Shown: positions 1 through 9,281 of the stretch, in pieces
Numbering within the stretch: position 1 is the first letter of the stretch
Layout: every line of letters begins with the position of its first letter
Source of the DNA: Nitrospira sp.
GTDB taxonomy: Bacteria > Nitrospirota > Nitrospiria > Nitrospirales > Nitrospiraceae
Direction of reading: 5' to 3'
DNA: 64,000 bases
Assembly (NCBI GenBank): GCA_024331095.1
Contig: JANDJE010000006.1
Location: 36,784 to 100,783, forward strand
The notes under the pieces: generated by a model
Database searches by the model: none
What the model was told of the DNA's origin: nothing
The model's input: only the letters and a program-made list of their open reading frames with translations
Program-made: the position numbers and the translations under genes

Positions 1-153
1 GACATGATGGGGATTCGATTCCGAAACCATCCGGACCTCCGACGAATTCTGTTGCCGGACGATTTTGCCGAAGGCTATCCCTTGCGGAAGGATTTCCCGC
101 TCCGAGGCAAGGGGTGGCGCGACACCTTTGAGTTTTTGGACGAGCGATCCTGA
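1..153 (+). CDS. nuoC: NADH-quinone oxidoreductase subunit C, C-terminal end (5' truncated by the window)
   Basis: Reading frame 1 is open from the first base to TGA at 151-153 and gives the last 50 residues of a NuoC-type protein. The run [15 protein letters not shown] followed by [10 protein letters not shown] is the conserved C-terminal signature of the 30-kDa complex I subunit. NuoC sits with NuoD in the peripheral arm of complex I, near the quinone-binding end. nuoD begins 17 bases downstream, as expected for this operon. The start and most of the protein lie outside the window. Confidence 0.93.
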   Translation, partial: DMMGIRFRNHPDLRRILLPDDFAEGYPLRKDFPLRGKGWRDTFEFLDERS

Positions 154-170
154 CAGTGTGACGGCGGCTT

Positions 171-1415
171 ATGGCGTTCGAGGATCAAAGAACCACGATC
201 TATAAAGTCGATCCGGAACATCCGGAAAGCGAGACGCTGCCCGCGTTGCGGACGGAAGAGTTGCTCTTAAACATGGGGCCTCAGCATCCCAGCACGCATG
301 GAGTGCTCAAGGTCATCATGGAGTTGGAGGGGGAGCGGGTGGTGAAGTCCACGCCGGTCATGGGGTATCTCCATCGCGGGGTCGAAAAGCTGGCCGAGGA
401 CGGCACCTATCATCAGTTCATCCCCCACACGGACCGGCTCGACTATGTCTGCGCCATGTACAACAACTTCGCCTATTGCCGGGCCGTCGAAAAACTGTTG
501 GATCTCAAGGTGCCGGATCGAGCCGAGTATCTGCGGACCATCGTGGCGGAGGTTCAGCGCATCATCGGGCATCTCTTTTGGCTGAGCGCCCAGGCGCTGG
601 ACATCGGCGCCATGACGGTCTTCTTTTATTGCTTCCGCGATCGGGAAATTCTGTTGGATTGGTTTGATGAACTCTGTGGCGCTCGTCTCACGACCAGTTG
701 GTATCGCATCGGAGGGGTCGAACGGGATTTGACGCCGTCGCTGATTTCGAAACTGAAGGCGTTTCTCGATTATTTTCCGCCCAAGATCGATGAGTATCAG
801 GTCTTCCTGGAAAAGAACCGCATTTGGCTCGCCCGCACCAAGGGCATCGCCGTCATTTCGGCCGAGGACGCCGTCAATTTTGGCTTGAGCGGGCCGACGC
901 TGCGCGGGTCGGGCGTGGACTATGATCTGCGCAAGTATGAGCCCTACAGCGCCTATCCCAAGTGCGAGTTCAGCGTGCCCGTCGGGAAGAACGGCGATAC
1001 CTACGACCGGTACTGGATCCGCATGATGGAGCTGTACGAAAGCGTGAAAATCATCAAACAGTGTTTGGAGCAGATGCAGGAGGGCCCCGTCATGGCGGAG
1101 GTTCCCAGCGTGACCTTTCCGCCCAAGCAGCGAGTCTTTACGAATCTCGAGTCGATGATCCAGCAGTTCAAGCTCTTCTCTCAGGGATTCAAGGCGCCTC
1201 CCGGTGAAATCTATTGCGGGACCGAAGCGCACAAGGGGGAGCTCGGTTTCTATATTGTCAGTACGGGAGGCGGCAAGCCCTATCGGCTGAAAATCCGCGC
1301 TCCGTCATTCATTCACATGGGGGCGTTCGATCACATGGCCAGGGGCTACATGATTTCCGACGCCTGCACGATTTTCGGAACCTACGATATCGTCATGGGT
1401 GAGTGCGATCGATAG
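171..1415 (+). CDS. nuoD: NADH-quinone oxidoreductase subunit D (49-kDa subunit)
   Basis: A 414-residue protein of normal NuoD length. Seen: the N-terminal motif NMGPQHPSTHGVL, then GYLHRGVEKLAE with the quinone-site histidine region, and the C-terminal DIVMGECDR ending. NuoD forms most of the quinone-binding cavity of complex I together with NuoB and NuoH, and takes part in coupling quinone reduction to proton pumping. It follows nuoC by 17 bases and is followed after 83 bases by nuoG. The usual nuoE and nuoF genes do not lie between D and G. Confidence 0.97.
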   Translation: MAFEDQRTTIYKVDPEHPESETLPALRTEELLLNMGPQHPSTHGVLKVIMELEGERVVKSTPVMGYLHRGVEKLAEDGTYHQFIPHTDRLDYVCAMYNNFAYCRAVEKLLDLKVPDRAEYLRTIVAEVQRIIGHLFWLSAQALDIGAMTVFFYCFRDREILLDWFDELCGARLTTSWYRIGGVERDLTPSLISKLKAFLDYFPPKIDEYQVFLEKNRIWLARTKGIAVISAEDAVNFGLSGPTLRGSGVDYDLRKYEPYSAYPKCEFSVPVGKNGDTYDRYWIRMMELYESVKIIKQCLEQMQEGPVMAEVPSVTFPPKQRVFTNLESMIQQFKLFSQGFKAPPGEIYCGTEAHKGELGFYIVSTGGGKPYRLKIRAPSFIHMGAFDHMARGYMISDACTIFGTYDIVMGECDR

Positions 1416-1498
1416 GAGTCGGCGATTAGGAATCGGATGGGTGTGGGGCATAAAGACTCGCGAGCGAGTGAAACGGTGACGGGGTACGGGGAAACGCC

Positions 1499-4192
1499 AT
1501 GGGACTGAAACCGGCCACCAATCCCGATGTCGAAGCGGCGACGATCGAGCTGACGATCGACGGCAATCGTGTCGTCGCAAAAGACGGGGTGTCGCTGTAC
1601 GACGTCATCGCCATGACGGGGAGGATCATCCCCGCCATGTGTTACCACTACACGTTCGATCCCTTCGGCTCCTGCGGGATGTGCCTTGTCATGCAGGAGG
1701 GGAAGAAGGCTCCCGTTCGATCATGCACCGCCAAGGCGGCAGCCGGCATGGTCATCCGCACGGAGGGTGAAGACCTCTTTCTCGCCCGCAAGAAGGCCGT
1801 CGAAAAACATCTCTCCGTCCATCCTCTGGATTGTCCGGTTTGCGACGCGGACGGCCACTGTGAGCTGCAAGACATGGCGTTCGAGCACGGCGTCACGAAC
1901 CTCTCTAACGCCAAGCAGAAATTTATTCCCGAAGACACTCGCAGTTTGGTGCTGGACTTCAACATGAATCGGTGCATCGCCTGCGCCGAGTGCATCAACG
2001 TGTGCAAAGACGTGTTGATGATCGACGCGCTGCAGTTCATGAAAAAGGGAGGATTCAATCAGGTCGTCCCCAAAGGCGATGTGGCGCTCCAGTGCGAGTT
2101 TTGCGGGGATTGTCTCGCGGTCTGCCCCGTCGGCGCCATCACGAACAAATTCTCCAAGTATTTGTACAAACCGTGGCAGATGAAGAAGACGGCTACGACC
2201 TGCAACTATTGCGGGGACGGGTGCCAGTTGTATTTGGAAACGAAAGACGAGGAAGTCATCCGCGTCACCTCGACCTTGTCATGGAAGAACAAGTGGGGCG
2301 ACCGGGCGGAAACGGCGAAGGGGCACGGGGGACTGTGCGTCAGAGGCCGTTTTGGGTTCGAGTCCATCGACAGCAAGGCGCGGCTCAGGCAGCCTCTCGT
2401 TCGTGAGGGCGATCGGCTCGTCGAGAAACCGTGGCTGGAGACGATGCATCTGCTCGTCGACCGATTTGCCGAGATCAAGCGGAAACACGGTCCCGGCGCC
2501 ATCGCCGGTCTGATCACGGCGCGATGCACGAACGAAGAAGCGTATGTGTTTCAAAAACTCATGCGCGTCGGGTTTGGGAGCAATCATCTCGACAGCAGCG
2601 CCCGCTACGGCCATATGAACTTCGTGCATGCGATGAAGCGCGCGGTCGGAATCGGCCGGTCGCTCAACGGCTGGGAGGAGTTCACCAAAGCCAAGGCTAT
2701 CCTGTTGATCGGTTCGAACGTGACGGAGACCAATCCCTTGACGTCGGTGCGGATCAAGGAAGCCATCCGCGTGTACAAAGCGCAGGTGGTGACGATCGAT
2801 TCCGCCGTCACGAACATGGCCAAGCTGGCCTCCCATCCGTTCTTGATCAAGCCGGGTACGGAGGGGCTGGTGATCGACGGGCTCGTAAAGACCGTGATCG
2901 ACCAGGATTTGATCGACGAGGAAGTCGTGCGCAAGCACCCCGAAGCGTTCGGCGCGTTGAAAGCGGCCGTCTCCGATCTGTCGCTCGAAGCGATTGCCTC
3001 CCGAACGGGTGTATCCGTCGAGGCGTTTCATGAGATCGCGCGGATCTTCGCCGAGTCGCCGCGATCGATCATTCTCTGCGCCGAGGGCATCGTCAGAAAG
3101 GCCGACGGGTACCGCAACGTGTTGAAACTTGTCGATTTGGCGTGGATCACCGGCAAACTTGGCCGCCCCGGATGCGGCGTGAACACCGTCACGGAGGAGC
3201 CGAACGAACAGGGCGTCGTCGATATGGGAGCGGCTCCCGAGTTCCTGCCCGGCCAGGCTCGGTTCGATGATCCGATCGCGCGTGAACGTTTTGAGAGGGC
3301 TTGGAGCGCATCGCTCCCCGCCCCAGGAGCCGGATTGCGCCTGGTCGATATTCTTCAGGGATGCAAGACAGGCACGATCAAGGCGCTATATGTGCTGGGA
3401 GAAAATCCGTTGGCGACGCTTCCGGCTTCCATGGAGATACGGTCCGCCTTGGAGAAGCTCGAATTGCTGGTGGTGCAGGATCCGTTTCTCACGGAAACGG
3501 GCAGGATGGCGCACGTCGTGCTCCCTGCCTGTACCTATGCGGAGAAGGACGGCACATTTACGAACTTGGAGGGCCGCGTGCTCCGCGTGCGCCAGGCGCT
3601 GGACCCGATCGGAGAGAGTCTGCCGGATTGGCATATCATGACCGCACTGGCCAACACGATGGGGTGCCAGTGGGAATATCAATCCGTCAACGACGTTCAG
3701 GCCGAGGTCAGAAAGTTGGTGCCCGGCTATTACAACCTGGGTCAGCCCCGTAAGGTCGAGCCGCTGCCGGATGACTACCTTGCGAACGGGTACGCCGAGG
3801 ACGTCCGTGCCCGCTATGCGGCGGGGGCCGATCCCGGAGAAGGCGCCCGTCCCTTTTCGTTGCAAATGGGGCAGGTACTCACCCATTCGGGCAAGCTGTC
3901 GACCGAAGCTCCCGGTCTGATGAAGATCGCTCCCAACACCGGGAAACTGCGCATGAATCCTCTTGACATGGAACGGCTTGGAGTGCGGGACGGAGTCAAA
4001 GTCCGCGTCACGTCAGAACGTGGCTCTCTCCAAATCGGCGTCGAACCGGATCAATCCGTCGCGCCGGGGACCTGTTTTTTTCCGGAGCATTTCAACGAAC
4101 CGCCCGTGAAAGATCTGATGACCGTGTCGGTCGATGCCGCGACCGGCGTGCCCGCGTTCAAGCAGTGCCGGGTCAGTATTGAACCGGCGTGA
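1499..4192 (+). CDS. nuoG: NADH-quinone oxidoreductase subunit G (iron-sulfur / molybdopterin-fold subunit)
   Basis: An 897-residue protein, close to the usual NuoG length. In order: an N-terminal 2Fe-2S ferredoxin domain (CGMC), the HPLDCPVCDADGHCELQ His/Cys cluster motif, two 4Fe-4S motifs (CIACAECINVCK and CEFCGDCLAVCP), a fourth cluster from C235, C238, C242 and C280, then a molybdopterin-oxidoreductase fold. At the position of the catalytic Cys or Sec of formate dehydrogenases the sequence reads SSARYGH, with glycine at 371, so formate chemistry is unlikely. The ATG at 1499 is preceded by a purine-rich GGGGTACGGGG. NuoG passes electrons along the peripheral arm. No nuoF partner is visible here. 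Confidence 0.93.
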   Translation: MGLKPATNPDVEAATIELTIDGNRVVAKDGVSLYDVIAMTGRIIPAMCYHYTFDPFGSCGMCLVMQEGKKAPVRSCTAKAAAGMVIRTEGEDLFLARKKAVEKHLSVHPLDCPVCDADGHCELQDMAFEHGVTNLSNAKQKFIPEDTRSLVLDFNMNRCIACAECINVCKDVLMIDALQFMKKGGFNQVVPKGDVALQCEFCGDCLAVCPVGAITNKFSKYLYKPWQMKKTATTCNYCGDGCQLYLETKDEEVIRVTSTLSWKNKWGDRAETAKGHGGLCVRGRFGFESIDSKARLRQPLVREGDRLVEKPWLETMHLLVDRFAEIKRKHGPGAIAGLITARCTNEEAYVFQKLMRVGFGSNHLDSSARYGHMNFVHAMKRAVGIGRSLNGWEEFTKAKAILLIGSNVTETNPLTSVRIKEAIRVYKAQVVTIDSAVTNMAKLASHPFLIKPGTEGLVIDGLVKTVIDQDLIDEEVVRKHPEAFGALKAAVSDLSLEAIASRTGVSVEAFHEIARIFAESPRSIILCAEGIVRKADGYRNVLKLVDLAWITGKLGRPGCGVNTVTEEPNEQGVVDMGAAPEFLPGQARFDDPIARERFERAWSASLPAPGAGLRLVDILQGCKTGTIKALYVLGENPLATLPASMEIRSALEKLELLVVQDPFLTETGRMAHVVLPACTYAEKDGTFTNLEGRVLRVRQALDPIGESLPDWHIMTALANTMGCQWEYQSVNDVQAEVRKLVPGYYNLGQPRKVEPLPDDYLANGYAEDVRARYAAGADPGEGARPFSLQMGQVLTHSGKLSTEAPGLMKIAPNTGKLRMNPLDMERLGVRDGVKVRVTSERGSLQIGVEPDQSVAPGTCFFPEHFNEPPVKDLMTVSVDAATGVPAFKQCRVSIEPA

Positions 4193-4235
4193 TCGAATGG
4201 AAGCGGGTCCGGTGGTGACGGAGTAGGAGACGACG

Positions 4236-4823
4236 ATGAGCGTGGGTGCCTTGACGAAGAAAATCGTGCAAGCGGCTCTGTTCCATGAGATTTGGACGGC
4301 GATGAAAGTGACGTTCCGTCACATGTTCCACCGTCCGATCACCTTTCAATATCCGCGCGAGCAGCGGACGATTCCCGATACCCATCGGGGCGCCTTGGGG
4401 CTCCTCCGTTACGACGACGGGCGGGAACGATGCGTGGGATGCGATCTCTGCGAGGCGGCGTGCCCCTCGCGCTGCATCAAGGTGATCAGCGCGGAGGACG
4501 AGGCCCGTCCCCTTCAGCGGTACGCGGTCGAATTCTACATCGACATCACCAAATGCGTGTTTTGCGGCTACTGTGTCGAGGCCTGTCCGGTGAACGCGCT
4601 CGCCATGACGAAGATGTACGAATTTTCCACCCATGACAAACGGGCCTTGCTGTTCGACAAAAAGAAACTGTATGAAATCGGCGAGCGTCATCTGGAAGAC
4701 GGCAAGAAATATCTGTACGCCCATAATCAGGAACAAAACGTCGAGGAGAGCCGCGAGTATCGGTACTACTTTCCACAGTCCGTGCTCCGATCCACGCAAC
4801 CGCCTCCGAAGCATCTGAGCTGA
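4236..4823 (+). CDS. nuoI: NADH-quinone oxidoreductase subunit I (two 4Fe-4S clusters)
   Basis: A 195-residue protein with two 4Fe-4S motifs: C66, C69, C72 with C76 (CVGCDLCEAACP) and C107, C110, C113 with C117 (CVFCGYCVEACP). NuoI carries electrons to the cluster nearest quinone and docks the peripheral arm on the membrane arm. The start is supported by GTAGGAGA about 8 bases before ATG. It begins 43 bases after nuoG. nuoH, which in most operons separates G and I, is missing from this interval. nuoJ follows 9 bases downstream. Confidence 0.95.
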   Translation: MSVGALTKKIVQAALFHEIWTAMKVTFRHMFHRPITFQYPREQRTIPDTHRGALGLLRYDDGRERCVGCDLCEAACPSRCIKVISAEDEARPLQRYAVEFYIDITKCVFCGYCVEACPVNALAMTKMYEFSTHDKRALLFDKKKLYEIGERHLEDGKKYLYAHNQEQNVEESREYRYYFPQSVLRSTQPPPKHLS

Positions 4824-4832
4824 GCCATCGAC

Positions 4833-5378
4833 ATGATCCTGGTGTTTTTTGCGTACTTCGCAGTGGTCAGTATTGTCGCCGCCGTGCTGACGGTGTCGCT
4901 CAGAAATCCGGTCCACTGCGGGCTTGCCCTGCTGGCTTTGTTGATGCACGTGTCCGGTCTCTTCGTGCTGCTGAACGCCGAATTTCTCTGGGCCGTCCAG
5001 GTCATCGTCTATGCGGGCGCCATTTTGGTGTTGTACCTGTTCGTCTTGATGCTGTTGAATCTCAAAACCGACGAACGCTATCTCCATTCGTCATATCCGT
5101 ACTTCCTCGGTCCGGCCGTCGCGGGAGCCGGCTATGTCCTCTTCCTGTTGATTCAGTCGCCGTACGAGGGGGCGAAGGGCAATACACCCGCTTCAGTCGT
5201 GCTCGAACATGGGGACACGTATGCGGTGGGCATCAAAATGTTCAGCGACCATCTGCTGCAATTTGAAATCGTGGGCGTTTTTCTGCTGGGCGCCATCATC
5301 GGGGCAATCGTGCTGGCAAAGACACCCAAGCCGATGCCCAAGCCGATGGATGGAGGCGAGAGACGAAGCAATCGCTAA
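4833..5378 (+). CDS. nuoJ: NADH-quinone oxidoreductase subunit J
   Basis: A 181-residue integral membrane protein with several hydrophobic segments. The conserved stretch WAVQVIVYAGAILVLYLFVLMLLN marks it as NuoJ; written in parts, VIVYAGAI is the family hallmark in the third helix. NuoJ lies between NuoH and NuoK in the membrane arm, and its third helix is part of the coupling path. It ends in a short proline- and lysine-rich tail, KTPKPMPKPMDGGERR. nuoK starts 15 bases later. Confidence 0.94.
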   Translation: MILVFFAYFAVVSIVAAVLTVSLRNPVHCGLALLALLMHVSGLFVLLNAEFLWAVQVIVYAGAILVLYLFVLMLLNLKTDERYLHSSYPYFLGPAVAGAGYVLFLLIQSPYEGAKGNTPASVVLEHGDTYAVGIKMFSDHLLQFEIVGVFLLGAIIGAIVLAKTPKPMPKPMDGGERRSNR

Positions 5379-5393
5379 GGTCTGGAGCGAGGC

Positions 5394-5696
5394 ATGGTTC
5401 CATTGAGCGCATACGTCGCCGTCAGCGCGATCCTCTTCGTCACGGGCCTGTTGGGCGTGTTGATCAGACGCAATTTCATCATCGTACTGATGGCCGTCGA
5501 GATCATGTTGAATGCCGCCAACATCAATCTGGTCGCGTTTTCGCACTATCTGGAATCCATGGCCGGACAACTGGTCGCGCTGTTCGTCATCGCCATCGCG
5601 GCCGGGGAAGCCGCCGTCGGGCTGGCGATCATCATCGTCGTCTTTCGCGGCAAGGTCGCGACGAACGTGGATGAAATGAACTTGTTGAAGTGGTGA
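5394..5696 (+). CDS. nuoK: NADH-quinone oxidoreductase subunit K
   Basis: A 100-residue protein of standard NuoK size with three hydrophobic helices. It carries the two conserved membrane glutamates of the family, in MAVEIMLNAANINLV and in AAGEAAVGLAI. NuoK is a small proton-translocating module of the membrane arm, related to MnhC of Mrp antiporters. Its 3' end lies at the start of nuoL: the TGA at 5694-5696 is only 5 bases before the preferred nuoL ATG, so the two are probably translationally coupled. Confidence 0.96.
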   Translation: MVPLSAYVAVSAILFVTGLLGVLIRRNFIIVLMAVEIMLNAANINLVAFSHYLESMAGQLVALFVIAIAAGEAAVGLAIIIVVFRGKVATNVDEMNLLKW

Positions 5697-5701
5697 ACGC
5701 G

Positions 5702-7678
5702 ATGGACGTGACGGATCTGCTCATCAAGCTGATTCCGGTGCTTCCCCTCTTGGCCGTCATCTCCAACGGCCTGTTCGGAAGCCGGTATTCGACCGGCGTG
5801 GCCCATCGATTGGCGTGGGGATCGGTCGGCTTGTCGTTTCTCTGCGCGATCGGCGTCTCCATCGAGGTATGGAGGACGGGGATCGTCCATGAAGTGGTCG
5901 TCTATCGATGGATCTTCGGCGGGGACCTGACGATCAACTTGGCCTACCTGATCGATCCGTTGACCTGCGCCTGGCTGCTGGTCGTCACCGGCGTGGGATT
6001 TCTCATCCACGTCTATTCCGTCGGATACATGCACGGAGAACCGGGGTTTACGCGCTTCTTTACCTACATGAACCTGTTCATGGTCTCCATGCTGCTGTTG
6101 GTGATGGGGAACAACTACGTGGTGCTGTTCATCGGCTGGGAAGGCGTCGGCCTTTGCTCCTATCTGCTGATCGGCTACTACTATGAGCGTGTATCGGCGG
6201 CGAAGGCCGCGACCAAGGCCTTCGTCGTGAACCGCATCGGCGACGCGGGATTCCTCTTGGCCATCTTTCTCGTGTTCGTCAATTTCAATACGCTCGACTA
6301 TACCGGCGTATTCGCCCAGGCCGGCTCGCTTTCTCCGGAAATGGCCACGGCCATCGCCCTCTGTCTGTTGGTGGGCGCGGTGGGGAAATCGGCGCAGATC
6401 CCTCTGTACACCTGGCTGCCCGACGCGATGGAGGGTCCCACGCCGGTCAGCGCGCTGATTCATGCGGCCACGATGGTGACGGCCGGCGTCTATATGATCG
6501 TCCGCAATCACGCCATTTTCGATCTCTCGCCCGTCGCGATGTCCGTCGTGGCGTTCGTCGGCGGAGGAACCGCCCTGTTCGCCGCGACGATCGGCCTGGT
6601 TCAAACCGATATCAAGCGGGTGTTGGCCTACTCGACCGTGAGTCAGCTCGGGTACATGTTCCTCGGCTGCGGGATCGGCGCCTACGCGGCCGCCGTGTTC
6701 CACGTCATCACGCACGCGTTCTTCAAGGCGCTGTTGTTCTTGTCGGCCGGGTCGGTGATTCATGCCCTCGCGGGCGAGCAGGACATCCGCAAAATGGGCG
6801 GCTTGAGCAAGAAAATTCCCTGGACCTATCGCCTCTTCCTGATCGGCACCGTCGCGATCGCCGGTCTGCCGCCCCTCGCCGGGTTTTGGAGCAAGGACGA
6901 AATCATGGCGCACGCGTTCGTCCGCGATCACTACCTGCTCTACGGCATTGCGGCGGTGGGCGCCTTTCTCACGTCGTTCTACATGTTTCGGCTGACCTAT
7001 CTGACGTTCTACGGGTCGTCCCGGATGGACCATCACACCGAAGAACACGTGCATGAGTCGCCGATGGTGATGGTCGGTCCCTTGATGGCGCTGGGGCTGT
7101 TGTCGCTGGTCGGCGGGCTGCTGTTGGGGTTTCCGCCGGAGCACGGCTGGTTGCATCAATTTCTAGAGCCGGTCGTCGATCTTCCGACGGACCACGATGC
7201 CGGTTTGGGATTGACGCTCCTCCTGATGAGCGGCGCCACCGCCATTGCGCTGCTCGGATGGGGACTGGCCCACTTTCTCTATCACGTCAGCCCGCAGACC
7301 GCCGAGGGATGGACCGCGAGATTCTCCGGCGTTTATACGACCTTGTTGAACAAGTATTACGTGGACGAGTTGTACGACGTGGCAGTCGTCGAGCCGACGA
7401 AGCGGCTGGGGGAATTCCTCGACTGGTTCGATCGGACCGTCATCGACGGCGTGGTGCGGGGCGTGGGGCGTCTGGCCGACTGGGGGTCTGCCGGGTCCAC
7501 CTGGATTGAAAAGCACGTGATTTACGCCGGATTGAACTTGATCGGATACGGCAATCACCTCGCCGCGCGCGAGGGAAGAAAAATCCAGAGCGGCATGGTC
7601 CACCATTATGCCGCTCTGCTCGTGGCGGGAATTTTTCTGATCGCGTTGGTGGTGCAAGTCATCATCCAACAACAATAG
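5702..7678 (+). CDS. nuoL: NADH-quinone oxidoreductase subunit L (antiporter-like)
   Basis: From the ATG at 5702 this is 658 residues. In-frame GTG codons at 5690 and 5693 are alternatives that overlap the end of nuoK. The antiporter core shows GWEGVGLCSYLLIGYYY, KSAQIPLYTWLPDAMEGPTPVSALIHAATMVTAG and the lysine/histidine-rich channel helices. NuoL is the distal proton pump and has a long lateral helix at its C terminus. At about 658 residues it is longer than the roughly 610 of E. coli NuoL, and the extra length seems to be in the C-terminal third. A longer lateral helix would suit a membrane arm with an additional NuoM (inference). Confidence 0.95.
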   Translation: MDVTDLLIKLIPVLPLLAVISNGLFGSRYSTGVAHRLAWGSVGLSFLCAIGVSIEVWRTGIVHEVVVYRWIFGGDLTINLAYLIDPLTCAWLLVVTGVGFLIHVYSVGYMHGEPGFTRFFTYMNLFMVSMLLLVMGNNYVVLFIGWEGVGLCSYLLIGYYYERVSAAKAATKAFVVNRIGDAGFLLAIFLVFVNFNTLDYTGVFAQAGSLSPEMATAIALCLLVGAVGKSAQIPLYTWLPDAMEGPTPVSALIHAATMVTAGVYMIVRNHAIFDLSPVAMSVVAFVGGGTALFAATIGLVQTDIKRVLAYSTVSQLGYMFLGCGIGAYAAAVFHVITHAFFKALLFLSAGSVIHALAGEQDIRKMGGLSKKIPWTYRLFLIGTVAIAGLPPLAGFWSKDEIMAHAFVRDHYLLYGIAAVGAFLTSFYMFRLTYLTFYGSSRMDHHTEEHVHESPMVMVGPLMALGLLSLVGGLLLGFPPEHGWLHQFLEPVVDLPTDHDAGLGLTLLLMSGATAIALLGWGLAHFLYHVSPQTAEGWTARFSGVYTTLLNKYYVDELYDVAVVEPTKRLGEFLDWFDRTVIDGVVRGVGRLADWGSAGSTWIEKHVIYAGLNLIGYGNHLAAREGRKIQSGMVHHYAALLVAGIFLIALVVQVIIQQQ

Positions 7679-7717
7679 GACAAACCGAAGGACGAACCGA
7701 CTCGGACGTCGTTCATC

Positions 7718-9277
7718 ATGCTGGAAGAACTCACGGCCGGTTTCCCGATTCTCTCCTGCATTCTCTTTCTGCCGATGGCGGGCGCGATCCTCCTGTGGCT
7801 GATCGAGGATGAAGATCTGGTGCGGACCTCGGCCTTGGCGATCTCCTTGATCGAGCTCGCGCTCACCGTGTTCGTGCTGCTGCGGTTCGTCCCGGAATCG
7901 GCCGCGATGCAGTTCGCGGAGCGGGTTCAATGGGTTCCCGCCCTGGGCATCAGCTATCACCTCGGCGTGGACGGCATCAGCGTGCTCTTCGTCGGACTGA
8001 CGGCGTTTCTCGCCGTGTTGGTGGTGATCTATTCCTGGGACACCGTCCGCTATCAACTCAAGTTGTACATGATGTGTCTGTTGGCGCTGGAGACGACGAC
8101 GATGGGAGTCTTCGTCTCCCTCGATCTCGTCCTGTTCTTCGTCTTTTGGGAACTGATGTTGATCCCCAGTTACTTTCTGATCAAACTCTGGGGCGGCGGA
8201 GCCGAGCGTCATTACGCGGCGCTGAAGTTCGTGCTCTATACCCTCCTGGGCAGCGTCTTCCTGCTGGTCGGCATCGCCCTCCTGAACATCAATTTCCACC
8301 AGTGGGCCTCATTGCATCACGCGGAGCAGGCCTACTCCTTTGATTTGTTGGAACTGCTGTCGGTCCCCGTGCCGTACAACCAGCAGGTGCTCATCTTTTG
8401 GCTGATGTTCATGGGATTTGCGTTCAAGGCGCCGCTCTTTCCGTTCCACACGTGGCTTCCCGATGCGCTGCTGGAGGGGCCGATCGGGATGGCGGTGGTC
8501 TTGGCGGGCGTCAAGCTCGGAACGTTCGGCTTCATACGGTTCAGCATCCCGCTCCTTCCCGACGCGTCCAAGAGCGAACCGGTCGTCATGGTGGTGGTGG
8601 TTCTCGGTCTCTGCGCCATTCTCTATGGAGCCTGGATCGCGCTGATTCAGCACGATTTGAGGCGGCTGCTGGCCTACAGCAGCATCAGCCATTTGGGATT
8701 CGTCGTGGTGGGACTCTTCGCGTTGAACTACCAGGGCCTTCAAGGAAGCCTGTTGACCATGATCAATCTTGGCTTCAGCACCGCGGGGCTCTTCTTCATC
8801 GCGGGGTTCCTCTATTCACGGCAACAGACGACGCAGTTGTCTTCATTCGGAGGCATGGCCAAACAGGTTCCGCTCTTGGCCACGTTCTTCTTGATCATCG
8901 GACTCGCCTCGATCGGGCTGCCGGGCACGAACGGCTTCGTGGGAGAGTTTCTGATCCTCATGGGAGCGTTCAAGGCGAGGTGGTGGATGGGAGCGATCGC
9001 CGTCCTGGGCGTGATTTTCGGCGCGGCGTATTTTCTTTGGTACTACGAACGCGCCATGCTCGGCCCCGCGGGGAAGGCCGTGAAGAGCACGATGAGCGAC
9101 CTCCAGTTTCGAGAGATCGTCATCGCCTCGGCCCTGTCCGTGATGATCGTGTGGATCGGACTCTATCCGTCCCCGTTTCTTCGAATCATGAACGGATCGG
9201 TGCAGGCGTTGGTCGATCGGTTGAATCACGGGACCGTGGCGGCGTTCGAAGCCGCTGCCGGCGAAAACGGACCTTAA
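7718..9277 (+). CDS. nuoM: NADH-quinone oxidoreductase subunit M, first copy
   Basis: A 519-residue antiporter-like membrane protein. Landmarks are YHLGVDGISVLFVGLTAFL, the FWELMLIPSYFLI helix with the conserved glutamate, FKAPLFPFHTWLPDALLEGP, and ALIQHDLRRLLAYSSISHLGFVV. NuoM is one of the proton-pumping subunits of the membrane arm. It is followed after only 4 bases by a second, clearly different nuoM. The first copy has the standard length and no large insertion, so it is the more canonical of the pair. Confidence 0.95.
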   Translation: MLEELTAGFPILSCILFLPMAGAILLWLIEDEDLVRTSALAISLIELALTVFVLLRFVPESAAMQFAERVQWVPALGISYHLGVDGISVLFVGLTAFLAVLVVIYSWDTVRYQLKLYMMCLLALETTTMGVFVSLDLVLFFVFWELMLIPSYFLIKLWGGGAERHYAALKFVLYTLLGSVFLLVGIALLNINFHQWASLHHAEQAYSFDLLELLSVPVPYNQQVLIFWLMFMGFAFKAPLFPFHTWLPDALLEGPIGMAVVLAGVKLGTFGFIRFSIPLLPDASKSEPVVMVVVVLGLCAILYGAWIALIQHDLRRLLAYSSISHLGFVVVGLFALNYQGLQGSLLTMINLGFSTAGLFFIAGFLYSRQQTTQLSSFGGMAKQVPLLATFFLIIGLASIGLPGTNGFVGEFLILMGAFKARWWMGAIAVLGVIFGAAYFLWYYERAMLGPAGKAVKSTMSDLQFREIVIASALSVMIVWIGLYPSPFLRIMNGSVQALVDRLNHGTVAAFEAAAGENGP

Positions 9278-9281
9278 ATTT

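Noticed and set aside
267..1232. Long minus-strand open frame of 321 codons opposite nuoD
   Set aside because: Antisense shadow of a certain gene; composition rich in R, H, D and no motif.
1499..4192. Formate dehydrogenase alpha subunit instead of NuoG
   Set aside because: No Cys or Sec at the active-site position (Gly371) and the gene lies inside the complex I run.
5546..7159. Minus-strand open frame of 537 codons opposite nuoK and nuoL
   Set aside because: Very hydrophilic, Q/H/D/R-rich antisense text caused by GC-skewed codons of a membrane protein gene.
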